Of a stretch of 64,000 bases of DNA, positions 37,001 to 48,080 are shown piece after piece. The notes under the pieces are model-generated. The model ran no database searches and was not told where the DNA came from. It worked only from the letters and a program-made list of their open reading frames with translations. Source of the DNA: Nemertoderma westbladi (lineage: Eukaryota > Xenacoelomorpha > Nemertodermatida > Nemertodermatidae); assembly GCA_032718475.1 (NCBI GenBank), contig JAUCBJ010009153.1:62001-126000 (forward strand), in the 5' to 3' direction. A program made the translations under genes and the position numbers. Each line of letters opens with the position of its first letter. Within the stretch, counting starts at the first letter, position 1.

Positions 37001-40000
37001 AGTACTACCTAGTGAAACAAACAAAGTGCGGCACTCTACCAGTACTACCTAGTGAAACTCAAAGTTCGGCCATCTACCAGTACTACCTAGTAAAACAAAC
37101 AAAGTTCGGCACTCTACCGGTACTACCTAGTGAAACAAACATAGTTCGGCACTCTACCAGTACGACCTAGTGAAACAAACATAGTTCGGCACTCTACCGG
37201 TACTACCTAGTGAAACAAACAAAGTTCGGCACTCTACCAGTACTACCTAGTGAAACAAACAAAGTGCGGCACTCTACCAGTACTACCAAGTGAAACAAAC
37301 AAAGTGCGGCACTCTACCAGTACTACCTAGTGAAACAAACAAAGTGCGGCACTCTACCAGTACTACCTAGTGAAACAAACAAAGTGCGGCACTCTACCAG
37401 TACTACCTAGTGAAACAAACAAAGTGCGGCACTCTACCAGTACTACCTAGTGAAACAAACAAAGTTCGGCACTCTACCAGTACTACCAAGTGAAACAAAC
37501 AAAGTTCGGCACTCTACCGGTACTACCTAGTAAAACAAACAAAGTTCGGCACTCTACCGGTACTACCTAGTGAAACTCAAAGTTCGGCCATCTACCAGTA
37601 CTACCTAGTAAAACAAACAAAGTTCGGCACTCTACCAGTACTACCTAGTGAAACAAACAAAGTTCGGCACTCTACCGGTACTACCTAGTGAAACTCAAAG
37701 TTCGGCCATCTACCAGTACTACCTAGTAAAACAAACAAAGTTCGGCACTCTACCAGTACTACCTAGTGAAACAAGCAAAGTTCGGCACTCTACCAGTACT
37801 ACCTAGTGAAACAAACAAAGTGCGGCACTCTACCAGTACTACCTAGTGAAACTCAAAGTTCGGCCATCTACCAGTACTACCTAGTAAAACAAACAAAGTT
37901 CGGCACTCTACCGGTACTACCTAGTGAAACAAACAAAGTCCGGCACTCTACCGGTACTACGTAGTGAAACAAACAAAGTTCGGCACTCTACCAGTACTAC
38001 CTAGTGAAACTCAAAGTCCGGCACTCTACCAGTACTACCTAGTGAAACAAACATAGTTCGGCACTCTACCGGTACTACCTAGTGAAACAAACAAAGTTCG
38101 GCCATCTACCAGTACTACCTAGTAAAACAAACAAAGTTCGGCACTCTACCGGTACTACCTAGTGAAACTCAAAGTCCGGCACTCTACCGGTACTACCTAG
38201 TGAAACTCACAGTTCGGCACTCTAGCAGTACTACCTAGTGAAACAAACAAAGTCCGGCACTCTACCGGTACTACCTAGTGAAACTCAAAGTCCGGCACTC
38301 TACCGGTACTACCTAGTGAAACTCAAAGTTTGGCACTCTACCAGTACTACCTAGTGAAACTCAAAGTTCGGCCATCTACCAGTACTACCTAGTAAAACAA
38401 ACAAAGTCCGGCACTCTACCAGTACTACCTAGTGAAACAAACAAAGTTCGGCACTCTACCAGTACTACCTAGTGAAACTCAAAGTTCGGCCATCTACCAG
38501 TACTACCTAGTAAAACAAACAAAGTTTGGCACTCTACCAGTACTACCCAGTGAAACAAACAAAGTTCGGCACTCTGCCAGTACTACCTAGTGAAACTCAA
38601 AGTCCGGCACTCTACCAGTACTACCTAGTGAAACAAACAAAGTTCGGCACTCTACCGGTACTACCTAGTGAAACAAACAAAGTTCGGCACTCTACAAGTA
38701 CTACCCAGTGAAACAAACAAAGTTCGGCACTCTACCAGTACTACCTAGTGAAACTCAAAGTCCGGCACTCTACCAGTACTACCTAGTGAAACAAACAAAG
38801 TTCGGCACTCTACCGGTACTACCTAGTGAAACAAACAAAGTTCGGCACTCTACCGGTACTACCTAGTAAAACAAACAAAGTGCGGCACTCTACCAGTACT
38901 ACCTAGTAAAACAAACAAAGTGCGGCACTCTACCAGTACTACCTAGTAAAACAAACAAAGTGCGGCACTCTACCAGTACTACCTAGTGAAACTCAAAGTT
39001 CGGCCATCTACCTGTACTACCTAGTAAAACAAACAAAGTTCGGCACTCTACCAGTACTACCTAGTGAAACAAACAAAGTTCGGCACTCTACCAGTACTAC
39101 CTAGTGAAACAAACAAAGTTCGGCCATCTACCAGTACTACCTAGTAAAACAAACAAAGTTCGGCACTCTACCAGTACTACCTAGTGAAACAAACAAAGTG
39201 CGGCACTCTACCAGTACTACCTAGTGAAACTCAAAGTCCGGCACTCTACCAGTACTACCTAGTGAAACAAACAAAGTTCGGCACTCTACCGGTACTACCT
39301 AGTGAAACAAACAAAGTCCGGCACTCTACCAGTACTACCTAGTGAAACAAACAAAGTTCGGCACTCTACCGGTACTACCTAGTGAAACAAACAAAGTTCG
39401 GCACTCTACCGGTACTACCTAGTAAAACAAACAAAGTGCGGCACTCTACCAGTACTACCTAGTAAAACAAACAAAGTGCGGCACTCTACCAGTACTACCT
39501 AGTAAAACAAACAAAGTGCGGCACTCTACCAGTACTACCTAGTGAAACTCAAAGTTCGGCCATCTACCTGTACTACCTAGTAAAACAAACAAAGTTCGGC
39601 ACTCTACCAGTACTACCTAGTGAAACAAACAAAGTTCGGCACTCTACCAGTACTACCTAGTGAAACAAACAAAGTTCGGCCATCTACCAGTACTACCTAG
39701 TAAAACAAACAAAGTTCGGCACTCTACCAGTACTACCTAGTGAAACAAACAAAGTGCGGCACTCTACCAGTACTACCTAGTGAAACTCAAAGTCCGGCAC
39801 TCTACCAGTACTACCTAGTGAAACAAACAAAGTTCGGCACTCTACCGGTACTACCTAGTGAAACAAACAAAGTTCGGCACTCTACCAGTACTACCCAGTG
39901 AAACAAACAAAGTTCGGCACTCTACCAGTACTACCTAGTGAAACTCAAAGTCCGGCACTCTACCAGTACTACCTAGTGAAACAAACAAAGTTCGGCACTC

Positions 40001-43000
40001 TACCGGTACTACCTAGTGAAACAAACAAAGTTCGGCACTCTACCGGTACTACCTAGTAAAACAAACAAAGTCCGGCACTCTACCGGTACTACCTAGTAAA
40101 ACAAACAAAGTGCGGCACTCTACCGGTACTACCTAGTAAAACAAACAAAGTGCGGCACTCTACCGGTACTACCTAGTAAAACAAACAAAGTGCGACACTC
40201 TACCGGTACTACCTAGTGAAACAAACAAAGTGCGGCACTCTACCGGTACTACCTAGTGAAACAAACAAAGTCTGGCACTCTACCGGTACTACCTAGTGAA
40301 ACAAACAAAGTGCGGCCCTCTACCGGTACTACCTAGTGAAACAAACAAAGTCCGGCACTCTACCGGTACTACCTAGTAAAACAAACAAAGTGCGACACTC
40401 TACCGGTACTACCTAGTAAAACAAACAAAGTGCGGCACTCTACCGGTACTACCTAGTAAAACAAACAAAGTGCGACACTCTACCAGTACTACCTAGTAAA
40501 ACAAACAAAGTCCGGCACTCTACCAGTACCACCTAGTAAAACAAACAAAGTTCGGCACTCTACCGGTACTACCTAGTGAAACAAACAAAGTCCGGCACTC
40601 TACCGGTACTACCTAGTGAAACTCAAAGTCCGGCACTCTACCGGTACTACCTAGTGAAACTCAAAGTTCGGCACTCTACCAGTACTACCTAGTGAAACAA
40701 ACAAAGTCCGGCACTCTACCGGTACTACCTAGTGAAACTCAAAGTCCGGCACTCTACCGGTACTACCTAGTGAAACTCAAAGTTCGGCACTCTACCAGTA
40801 CTACCTAGTGAAACTCAAAGTTCGGCCATCTACCAGTACTACCTAGTAAAACAAACAAAGTACGGCACTCTACCAGTACTACCTAGTGAAACAAACAAAG
40901 TTCGGCACTCTACCAGTACTACCTAGTGAAACTCAAAGTTCGGCCATCTACCAGTACTACCTAGTAAAACAAACAAAGTTCGGCACTCTACCGGTACTAC
41001 CTAGTGAAACAAACAAAGTTCGGCACTCTACCAGTACTACCTAGTGAAACTCAAAGTTCGGCCATCTACCAGTACTACCTAGTAAAACAAACAAAGTCCG
41101 GCACTCTACTGGTACTACCTAGTAAAACAAACAAAGTTCGGCACTCTACCGGTACTACCTAGTGAAACAAACAAAGTTCGGCACTCTACCGGTACTACCT
41201 AGTAAAACAAACAAAGTTCGGCACTCTACCGGTACTACCTAGTAAAACAAACAAAGTTCGGCACTCTACCGGTACTACCTAGTAAAACAAACAAAGTCCG
41301 GCACTCTACCAGTACTACCTAGTGAAACAAACAAAGTTCGGCACTCTACCAGTACTACCTAGTGAAACAAACAAAGTCCGGCACTCTACCAGTACTACCT
41401 AGTAAAACAAACAAAGTTCGGCACTCTACCAGTACTACCTAGTAAAACAAACAAAGTTCGGCACTCTACCAGTACTACCTAGTGAAACTCAAAGTTCGGC
41501 CATCTACCAGTACTACCTAGTAAAACAAACAAAGTTCGGCACTCTACCGGTACTACCTAGTAAAACAAACAAAGTTCGGCACTCTAGCGGTACTACCTAG
41601 TGAAACAAACAAAGTTCGGCACTCTACCAGTACTACCTAGTGAAACTCTAAGTTCGGCCATCTACCAGTACTACCTAGTAAAACAAACAAAGTTCGGCAC
41701 TCTACCAGTACTACCTAGTGAAACTCAAAGTTCGGCCATCTACCAGTACTACCTAGTAAAACAAACAAAGTTCGGCACTCTACCAGTACTACCCAGTGAA
41801 ACAAACAAAGTTCGGCACTCTACCAGTACTACCTAGTGAAACTCAAAGTCCAGCACTCTACCAGTACTACCTAGTGAAACAAACAAAGTTCGGCACTCTA
41901 CCGGTACTACCTAGTGAAACAAACAAAGTTCGGCACTCTACCAGTACTACCTAGTGAAACTCAATGTTCGGCCATCTACCAGTACTACCTAGTAAAACAA
42001 ACAAAGTTCGGCACTCTACCAGTACTACCTAGTGAAACAAACAAAGTTCGGCACTCTACCGGTACTACCTAGTGAAACTCAAAGTTCGGCACTCTACCAG
42101 TACTACCTAGTAAAACAAACAAAGTGCGGCACTCTAACGGTACTACCTAGTAAAACTCAAAGTTCGGCACTCTACCGATACTACCTAGTAAAACAAACAA
42201 AGTGCGGCACTCTACCAGTACTACCTAGTAAAACTCAAAGTTCGGCAATCTACCAGTACTACCTAGTAAAACAAACAAAGTTCGGCACTCTACCAGTACT
42301 ACCCAGTAAAACAAACAAAGTGCGGCACTCTACCAGTACTACCTAGTAAAACTCAAAGTTCGGCAATCTACCAGTACTACCTAGTAAAACAAACAAAGTT
42401 CGGCACTCTACCAGTACTACCCAGTAAAACAAACAAAGTTCGGCACTCTACCAGTACTACCTAGTAAAACAAACAAAGTGCGGCACTCTACCGGTACTAC
42501 CTAGTGAAACTCAAAGTTCGGCCATCTACCAGTACTACCTAGTAAAACAAACAAAGTTCGGCACTCTACCAGTACTACCTAGTGAAACACACAAAGTTCG
42601 GCACTCTACCGGTACTACCTAGTGAAACTCAAAGTCCGGCACTCTACCAGTACTACCTAGTAAAACAAATAAAGTGCGGCACTCTACCAGTACTACCTAG
42701 TAAAACAAACAAAGTTCGGCACTCTACCGGTACTACCTAGTAAAACAAACAAAGTGCGGCACTCTACCAGTACTACCTAGTAAAACGCAAAGTCCGGCAC
42801 TCTACCGGTACTACCTAGTGAAACAAACAAAGTTCGGCACTCTACCAGTACTACCTAGTAAAACAAACAAAGTGCGGCACTCTACCAGTACTACCTAGTA
42901 AAACTCAAAGTCCGGCACTCTACCGGTACTACCTAGTGAAACAAACAAAGTCCGGCACTCTACCAGTACTACCTAGTGAAACTCAAAGTTCGGCAATCTA

Positions 43001-45617
43001 CCAGTACTACTTAGTAAAACAAACAAAGTGCGGCACTCTACCAGTACTACCTAGTAAAACTCAAAGTCCGGCACTCTACCAGTACTACCTAGTAAAACAA
43101 ACAAAGTCCGGCACTCTACCAGTACTACCTAGTGAAACTCAAAGTTCGGCAATCTACCAGTACTACTTAGTAAAACAAACAAAGTGCGGCACTCTACCAG
43201 TACTACCTAGTAAAACTCAAAGTTCGGCACTCTACCAGTACTACCTAGTAAAACAAACAAAGTTCGGCACTCTACCGGTACTACCTAGTGAAACAAACAA
43301 AGTCCGGCACTCTACCAGTACTACCTAGTGAAACTCAAAGTTCGGCAATCTACCAGTACTACTTAGTAAAACAAACAAAGTGCGGCACTCTACCAGTACT
43401 ACCTAGTAAAACTCAAAGTTCGGCACTCTACCAGTACTACCTAGTAAAACAAACAAAGTTCGGCACTCTACCGGTACTACCTAGTAAAACAAAGAAAGTG
43501 CGGCACTCTTCCAGTACTACCTAGTAAAACAAACAAAGTGCGGCACTCTACCAGTACTACCTAGTAAAACAAACAAAGTCCGGCACTCTACCAGTACTAC
43601 CTAGTGAAACTCAAAGTTCGGCAATCTACCAGTACTACTTAGTAAAACAAACAAAGTGCGGCACTCTACCAGTACTACCTAGTAAAACTCAAAGTTCGGC
43701 ACTCTACCAGTACTACCTAGTAAAACAAACAAAGTTCGGCACTCTACCGGTACTACCTAGTGAAACAAACAAAGTCCGGCACTCTACCAGTACTACCTAG
43801 TGAAACTCAAAGTTCGGCAATCTACCAGTACTACTTAGTAAAACAAACAAAGTGCGGCACTCTACCAGTACTACCTAGTAAAACTCAAAGTTCGGCACTC
43901 TACCAGTACTACCTAGTAAAACAAACAAAGTTCGGCACTCTACCGGTACTACCTAGTAAAACAAAGAAAGTGCGGCACTCTTCCAGTACTACCTAGTAAA
44001 ACAAACAAAGTGCGGCACTCTACCAGTACTACCTAGTGAAACAAACAAAGTTCGGCACTCTACCAGTACTACCTAGTGAAACTCAAAGTTCGGCCATCTA
44101 CCAGTACTACTTAGTAAAACAAACAAAGTTCGGCACTCTACCGGTACTACCTAGTGAAACAAACAAAGTTCGGCACTCTACCAGTACTACCTAGTGAAAC
44201 TCAAAGTTCGGCCATCTACCAGTACTACCTAGTAAAACAAACAAAGTCCGGCACTCTACCGGTACTACCTAGTAAAACAAACAAAGTTCGGCACTCTACC
44301 GGTACTACCTAGTAAAACAAACAAAGTTCGGCACTCTACCGGTACTACCTAGTGAAACAAACAAAGTTCGGCACTCTACCGGTACTACCTAGTAAAACAA
44401 ACAAAGTTCGGCACTCTACCGGTACTACCTAGTAAAACAAACAAAGTTCGGCACTCTACCGGTACTACCTAGTAAAACAAACAAAGTCCGGCACTCTACC
44501 AGTACTACCTAGTGAAACAAACAAAGTTCGGCACTCTACCAGTACTACCTAGTGAAACAAACAAAGTCCGGCACTCTACCAGTACTACCTATTAAAACAA
44601 ACAAAGTTCGGCACTCTACCAGTACTACCTAGTAAAACAAACAAAGTTCGGCACTCTACCAGTACTACCTAGTGAAACTCAAAGTTCGGCCATCTACCAG
44701 TACTACCTAGTAAAACAAACAAAGTTCGGCACTCTACCGGTACTACCTAGTAAAACAAACAAAGTTCGGCACTCTAGCGGTACTACCTAGTAAAACAAAG
44801 AAAGTGCGGCACTCTTCCAGTACTACCTAGTAAAACAAACAAAGTACGGCACTCTACCAGTACTACCTAGTGAAACTCAAAGTCCGGCACTCTACCAGTA
44901 CTACCTAGTAAAACAAACAAAGTTCGGCACTCTACCGGTACTACCTAGTAAAACAAAGAAAGTGCGGCACTCTTCCAGTACTACCTAGTAAAACAAACAA
45001 AGTACGGCACTCTACCAGTACTACCTAGTGAAACAAACAAAGTTCGGCACTCTACCAGTACTACCTAGTGAAACTCAAAGTTCGGCCATCTACCAGTACT
45101 ACCTAGTAAAACAAACAAAGTTCGGCACTCAACCGGTACTACCTAGTGAAACAAACAAAGTTCGGCACTCTACCAGTACTACCTAGTGAAACTCAAAGTT
45201 CGGCCATCTACCAGTACTACCTAGTAAAACAAACAAAGTCCGGCACTCTACCGGTACTACCTAGTAAAACAAACAAAGTTCGGCACTCTACCGGTACTAC
45301 CTAGTAAAACAAACAAAGTTCGGCACTCTACCGGTACTACCTAGTGAAACAAACAAAGTTCGGCACTCTACCGGTACTACCTAGTAAAACAAACAAAGTT
45401 CGGCACTCTACCGGTACTACCTAGTAAAACAAACAAAGTTCGGCACTCTACCGGTACTACCTAGTAAAACAAACAAAGTCCGGCACTCTACCAGTACTAC
45501 CTAGTGAAACAAACAAAGTTCGGCACTCTACCAGTACTACCTAGTGAAACAAACAAAGTCCGGCACTCTACCAGTACTACCTAGTAAAACAAACAAAGTT
45601 CGGCACTCTACCAGTAC
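34034..45617. repeat. 40-bp satellite, array 3 (left of the LTR element)
   Basis: Same satellite. The left 6.2 kb follows array 2. The palindrome junction recurs at 36287-36302. Internal duplications include about 556 bp (CTACCTGTACTACC near 39011 and 39567), 472 bp (frames at 43288 and 43760) and a block of roughly 3.2 kb marked by ACTCTAGCGGTAC at 41581 and 44771. The right half is rich in alternating 40/38-bp monomers, which keep one frame open for up to 130 codons (42936-43328). No gene is seen. Confidence 0.95.
45613..45617. repeat. Target-site duplication, left
   Basis: AGTAC directly precedes the 5' LTR and is repeated at 52691-52695 after the 3' LTR. It comes from the satellite sequence CCAGTACTACC. 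Confidence 0.92.
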
Positions 45618-45680
45618 TGTTAGCTTATCCAATTCCGCTAACACAAACCCATAGAGTGAGCCATAAAGCAATATTGGGAG

Positions 45681-45709
45681 CACGAGGTTGATCACCAATC
45701 AACCTCGTG
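45681..45709. other. Hairpin in U3 of the 5' LTR
   Basis: CACGAGGTTGAT (45681-45692) and ATCAACCTCGTG (45698-45709) form a perfect 12-bp stem with a 5-base loop. The same hairpin is in the 3' LTR at 52228-52256. Confidence 0.9.
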
Positions 45710-46012
45710 TCAGCCCAGTAAACGGGGACAATAGGCCCCAAAGGAAGCACACAATAGAGGGTCAGGGGCCAAACCCCTAACCCAAGGAGAACACAGGGAG
45801 TGAAGGGAAACACTCCAAAGGGTGCCAACAAGGGTATCAACCAATCAGAGGGGGGAAAGGCATCGATTGAGTAGCAATAAGGCCACCGTGCAATATAACC
45901 AGTAACCTGTAATCATTCATTCAGTTTACTCAGTCAGATCAGTAGGGTGGAACGGGGACTTCTGTCACCGTCCGCTACCGCCATCATACTTATATTACCT
46001 GTTGTGTTATAC

Positions 46013-46023
46013 TATATATATAT
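46013..46023 (+). promoter_or_regulatory. TATA-like box of the LTR promoter
   Basis: An alternating TA run within ACTATATATATATC, about 120 bp before the LTR end, fits a pol II core promoter driving the element RNA. There is no experimental support. Confidence 0.45.
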
Positions 46024-46143
46024 CAGACTATTATACCTTATACATATAACCGGACACCAGAACTGTTTCACCTTTCACACAACGGCGGGGACGCGTGGAT
46101 AGAAAACCCAACGGATAAACCGGGATCCGTAGATCCCGTCACA

Positions 46144-46232
46144 GTGACAGAACTAGATCCGCCCAGCTGCCCTGACAGAGATAGAATAGAGCTACCGTCC
46201 TAGCTAGCGACGACCAGCTACTAAAGACGAAG
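46144..46232 (+). other. Leader between 5' LTR and gag
   Basis: 89 bp beginning GTGACAGAACTAG. A primer-binding site is expected here, but no TGG-starting complement of a tRNA 3' end is seen. Priming by an internal tRNA segment or an unusual tRNA is possible. Confidence 0.5.
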
Positions 46233-48080
46233 ATGAGTCGAGAGAGAGGAACGACACCGCCGCGGACCCCGGACGACGATCTAACGATCCGTGAGGCCAC
46301 GGCGAGACGATACGAACCCACGACGCCGATCGATGCCACGCCGACCACGTCGACGCAGGTTGACGCCACGTCGACAACGAGCGACCCGGCGAACCAAGAT
46401 GTGGGGGGTCGTCTACAACCGGAGAGCGAGTCGAGGGAAGGAGACGAGAAGGGAGGAGAAGAGAAAGACGAGTCGACGCGGAGCGAGGGTCGACATACCG
46501 ATGTCACCGGTCAGCCACAGGCCGAGGACGACGGACGGTCCACCGGAACGGCAACGGTGGGGCCGTCGGTACGACGTCGGACCCGGAGAGACAGAGGAGA
46601 GATCGGCGACGAGGACGTCGGGGTTTCTGATCGACTTCGACGGGCCTACAACGCGACCCGGGAACTACTAAAGGAGGCCAAGGAGGGGGCGAAGGTAGAC
46701 GAGGTGAGACTGAGGAGACGACTAGGTGAGTCGAACAGGTACCTTGATCACCTAGTGTGTTCTGGGCAGAGAGAACTAGCCGAGGAGAGGGCGTGGGGAG
46801 TTGCCTTCGGACTGTTTGAACTATGGGAATGTGGGGGTATGGAGCCTAGTGTAGTGTACATAGGGCCATACTTAGTCGATGCCCGGGGAGCAAAATTAGT
46901 GGGTTGGAAGAGACCTGAGGAGGGCGAATCCGAGGTTAAACCCAAGGATTCGGTCTCGTCGGTCGGAAGAAGTTCCGGGAAGCGGGGGAAAGTTGGTAGG
47001 ACGGAGGGGCGACGGGAGTCTGTCGCAACCGATAAGTCTGCTACATCCTCCGCAAAAGAAAGAAGGGTGCGGGAGAGATATCTAAAGTGTAAATTAGGAA
47101 TGGCGGCGGCAGAGCAGGAACAGTTAGAGTGGCAATTGAGGAGTGAAACCACATTATTAGAGTTGGCAAGGGAGGATAGAGAGAGAGCCGAGGAGCGAAG
47201 AGATCGGGAGATGAGAGTAGAGAGCGAGCCGGCGAGCTGGTTTGATATGCTTGCGAGAGAGACGGCCGAGCGAAGTTTACGAGGGTACAGAGAGAGAGAG
47301 ATAGAGAAAGAGCGTGACCGGGATGATTTGTGTGCCCGGATAGGGAGGCTTGCGCAATATCAAGCCAAACTTAAACGGCGCCGACTAGAACTGGCGCGGT
47401 TGGAAATGTCAGAGAGTGAGACCCCACTTACAGGCACCGGGCGAGAGAACCAGAACTGGTGTAGCCGTACGGGCGGGGGGGGTAGTAGTAGTACGTTAGA
47501 GACAGTTAATGTTAATAGTACCGTAGTAAATAACCCTAATCCCTTTATTACAGGAAATATTTTACCCGGTAGTAGTAATTTAAGTTTAAATTCAAATAAT
47601 AACATTAATTCAAATATTCAGAATAATTCAAATAATACGAATAATAATTTAAATTTTGAAAATAATAACAATCCTAATTTAAATAATTTAAATAATAATC
47701 CCGTTTCAAATTCTAATAATTTAATTGATTTAACAAATAATATTGGGAATGGTGCTATTGATATGAGCGTGTCGGACGTGCATAACCCGACAGACGGTGG
47801 CCTGGTAGGCCACGTAGTTAGTAGGCAGGAAGTGGCAGGGCTGAGCCAACCCGACGGCGGCCTGGTAGGCCACGTAGTTGGTAGGCAGGAGGTAGCGGGG
47901 TTGAGCCAACCCGAGGTGGGCCTGATGGGCCACGCAGTAGTAGAGAGAGAGGCGGGGGTGAATAGACCCAGCCGTAGTAGAGACAGTGCGTCGACTAGAG
48001 AGGGGTGTAGAGACGAAGTAAGATATAGTGAAGTTAGATGTGGCGAGTGGGGGGGGGGCTACCGGCGCCCCACCACGTAA
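46233..48080 (+). CDS. gag: Gag-like protein, N-terminal part (615 codons)
   Basis: Likely the structural protein that packages the element RNA; inferred from position after the 5' LTR and from the zinc knuckles in the continuing frame. Residues 1-130 are acidic/low complexity. Residues 132-190 look helical and charged (LLKEAKEGAKVDEVRLRRRL). Residues 195-228 hold a short hydrophobic stretch (ELWECGG, VVYIGPYL). Residues 275-395 form a long Arg/Glu-rich, probable coiled coil. Residues 425-505 are Asn-rich and AT-rich in otherwise GC-rich coding DNA. Residues 521-570 hold three 20-residue repeats (GLVGHVV). The frame then meets a run of 10 G (48049-48058) and ends. The start is the first ATG after the leader. 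I do not recognise a capsid fold. Confidence 0.75.
   Translation: MSRERGTTPPRTPDDDLTIREATARRYEPTTPIDATPTTSTQVDATSTTSDPANQDVGGRLQPESESREGDEKGGEEKDESTRSEGRHTDVTGQPQAEDDGRSTGTATVGPSVRRRTRRDRGEIGDEDVGVSDRLRRAYNATRELLKEAKEGAKVDEVRLRRRLGESNRYLDHLVCSGQRELAEERAWGVAFGLFELWECGGMEPSVVYIGPYLVDARGAKLVGWKRPEEGESEVKPKDSVSSVGRSSGKRGKVGRTEGRRESVATDKSATSSAKERRVRERYLKCKLGMAAAEQEQLEWQLRSETTLLELAREDRERAEERRDREMRVESEPASWFDMLARETAERSLRGYREREIEKERDRDDLCARIGRLAQYQAKLKRRRLELARLEMSESETPLTGTGRENQNWCSRTGGGGSSSTLETVNVNSTVVNNPNPFITGNILPGSSNLSLNSNNNINSNIQNNSNNTNNNLNFENNNNPNLNNLNNNPVSNSNNLIDLTNNIGNGAIDMSVSDVHNPTDGGLVGHVVSRQEVAGLSQPDGGLVGHVVGRQEVAGLSQPEVGLMGHAVVEREAGVNRPSRSRDSASTREGCRDEVRYSEVRCGEWGGGYRRPTT
47515..47760 (+). 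repeat. AT-rich Asn-coding stretch in gag
   Basis: Runs of AAT/AAC codons give about 80 residues dominated by Asn, in sharp base-composition contrast with the flanks. Confidence 0.85.
47795..47975 (+). repeat. Three 60-bp in-frame repeats in gag
   Basis: Units start at about 47795, 47855 and 47915, each encoding a 20-residue block with GLVGHVV or GLMGHAV. The third is diverged. The period is a multiple of three, so the frame is kept. Confidence 0.85.

Larger units (their letters stand above)
45618..46143 (+). repeat. 5' LTR
   Basis: 526 bp, TGTTAG...GTCACA. It contains a 12-bp perfect hairpin (45681-45709) and a TATA-like run (46013-46023), which would place the RNA start around 46040 and leave about 100 bp of R/U5. 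The short minus-strand frame at 45625-45840 recurs identically in the 3' LTR and is not considered a gene. Confidence 0.95.

Noticed and set aside
42032-43996. Genes for repetitive proteins (frames of 78-130 codons in the satellite)
   Set aside because: They appear wherever 40- and 38-bp monomers alternate, start at arbitrary GTGAAACAAAC-type or ATGA positions, and end at the satellite's own stop. There is no independent coding evidence.
45625-45840. Minus-strand 71-codon frame, also at 52172-52387
   Set aside because: It lies inside the LTR and is duplicated because the LTR is; no domain is seen.
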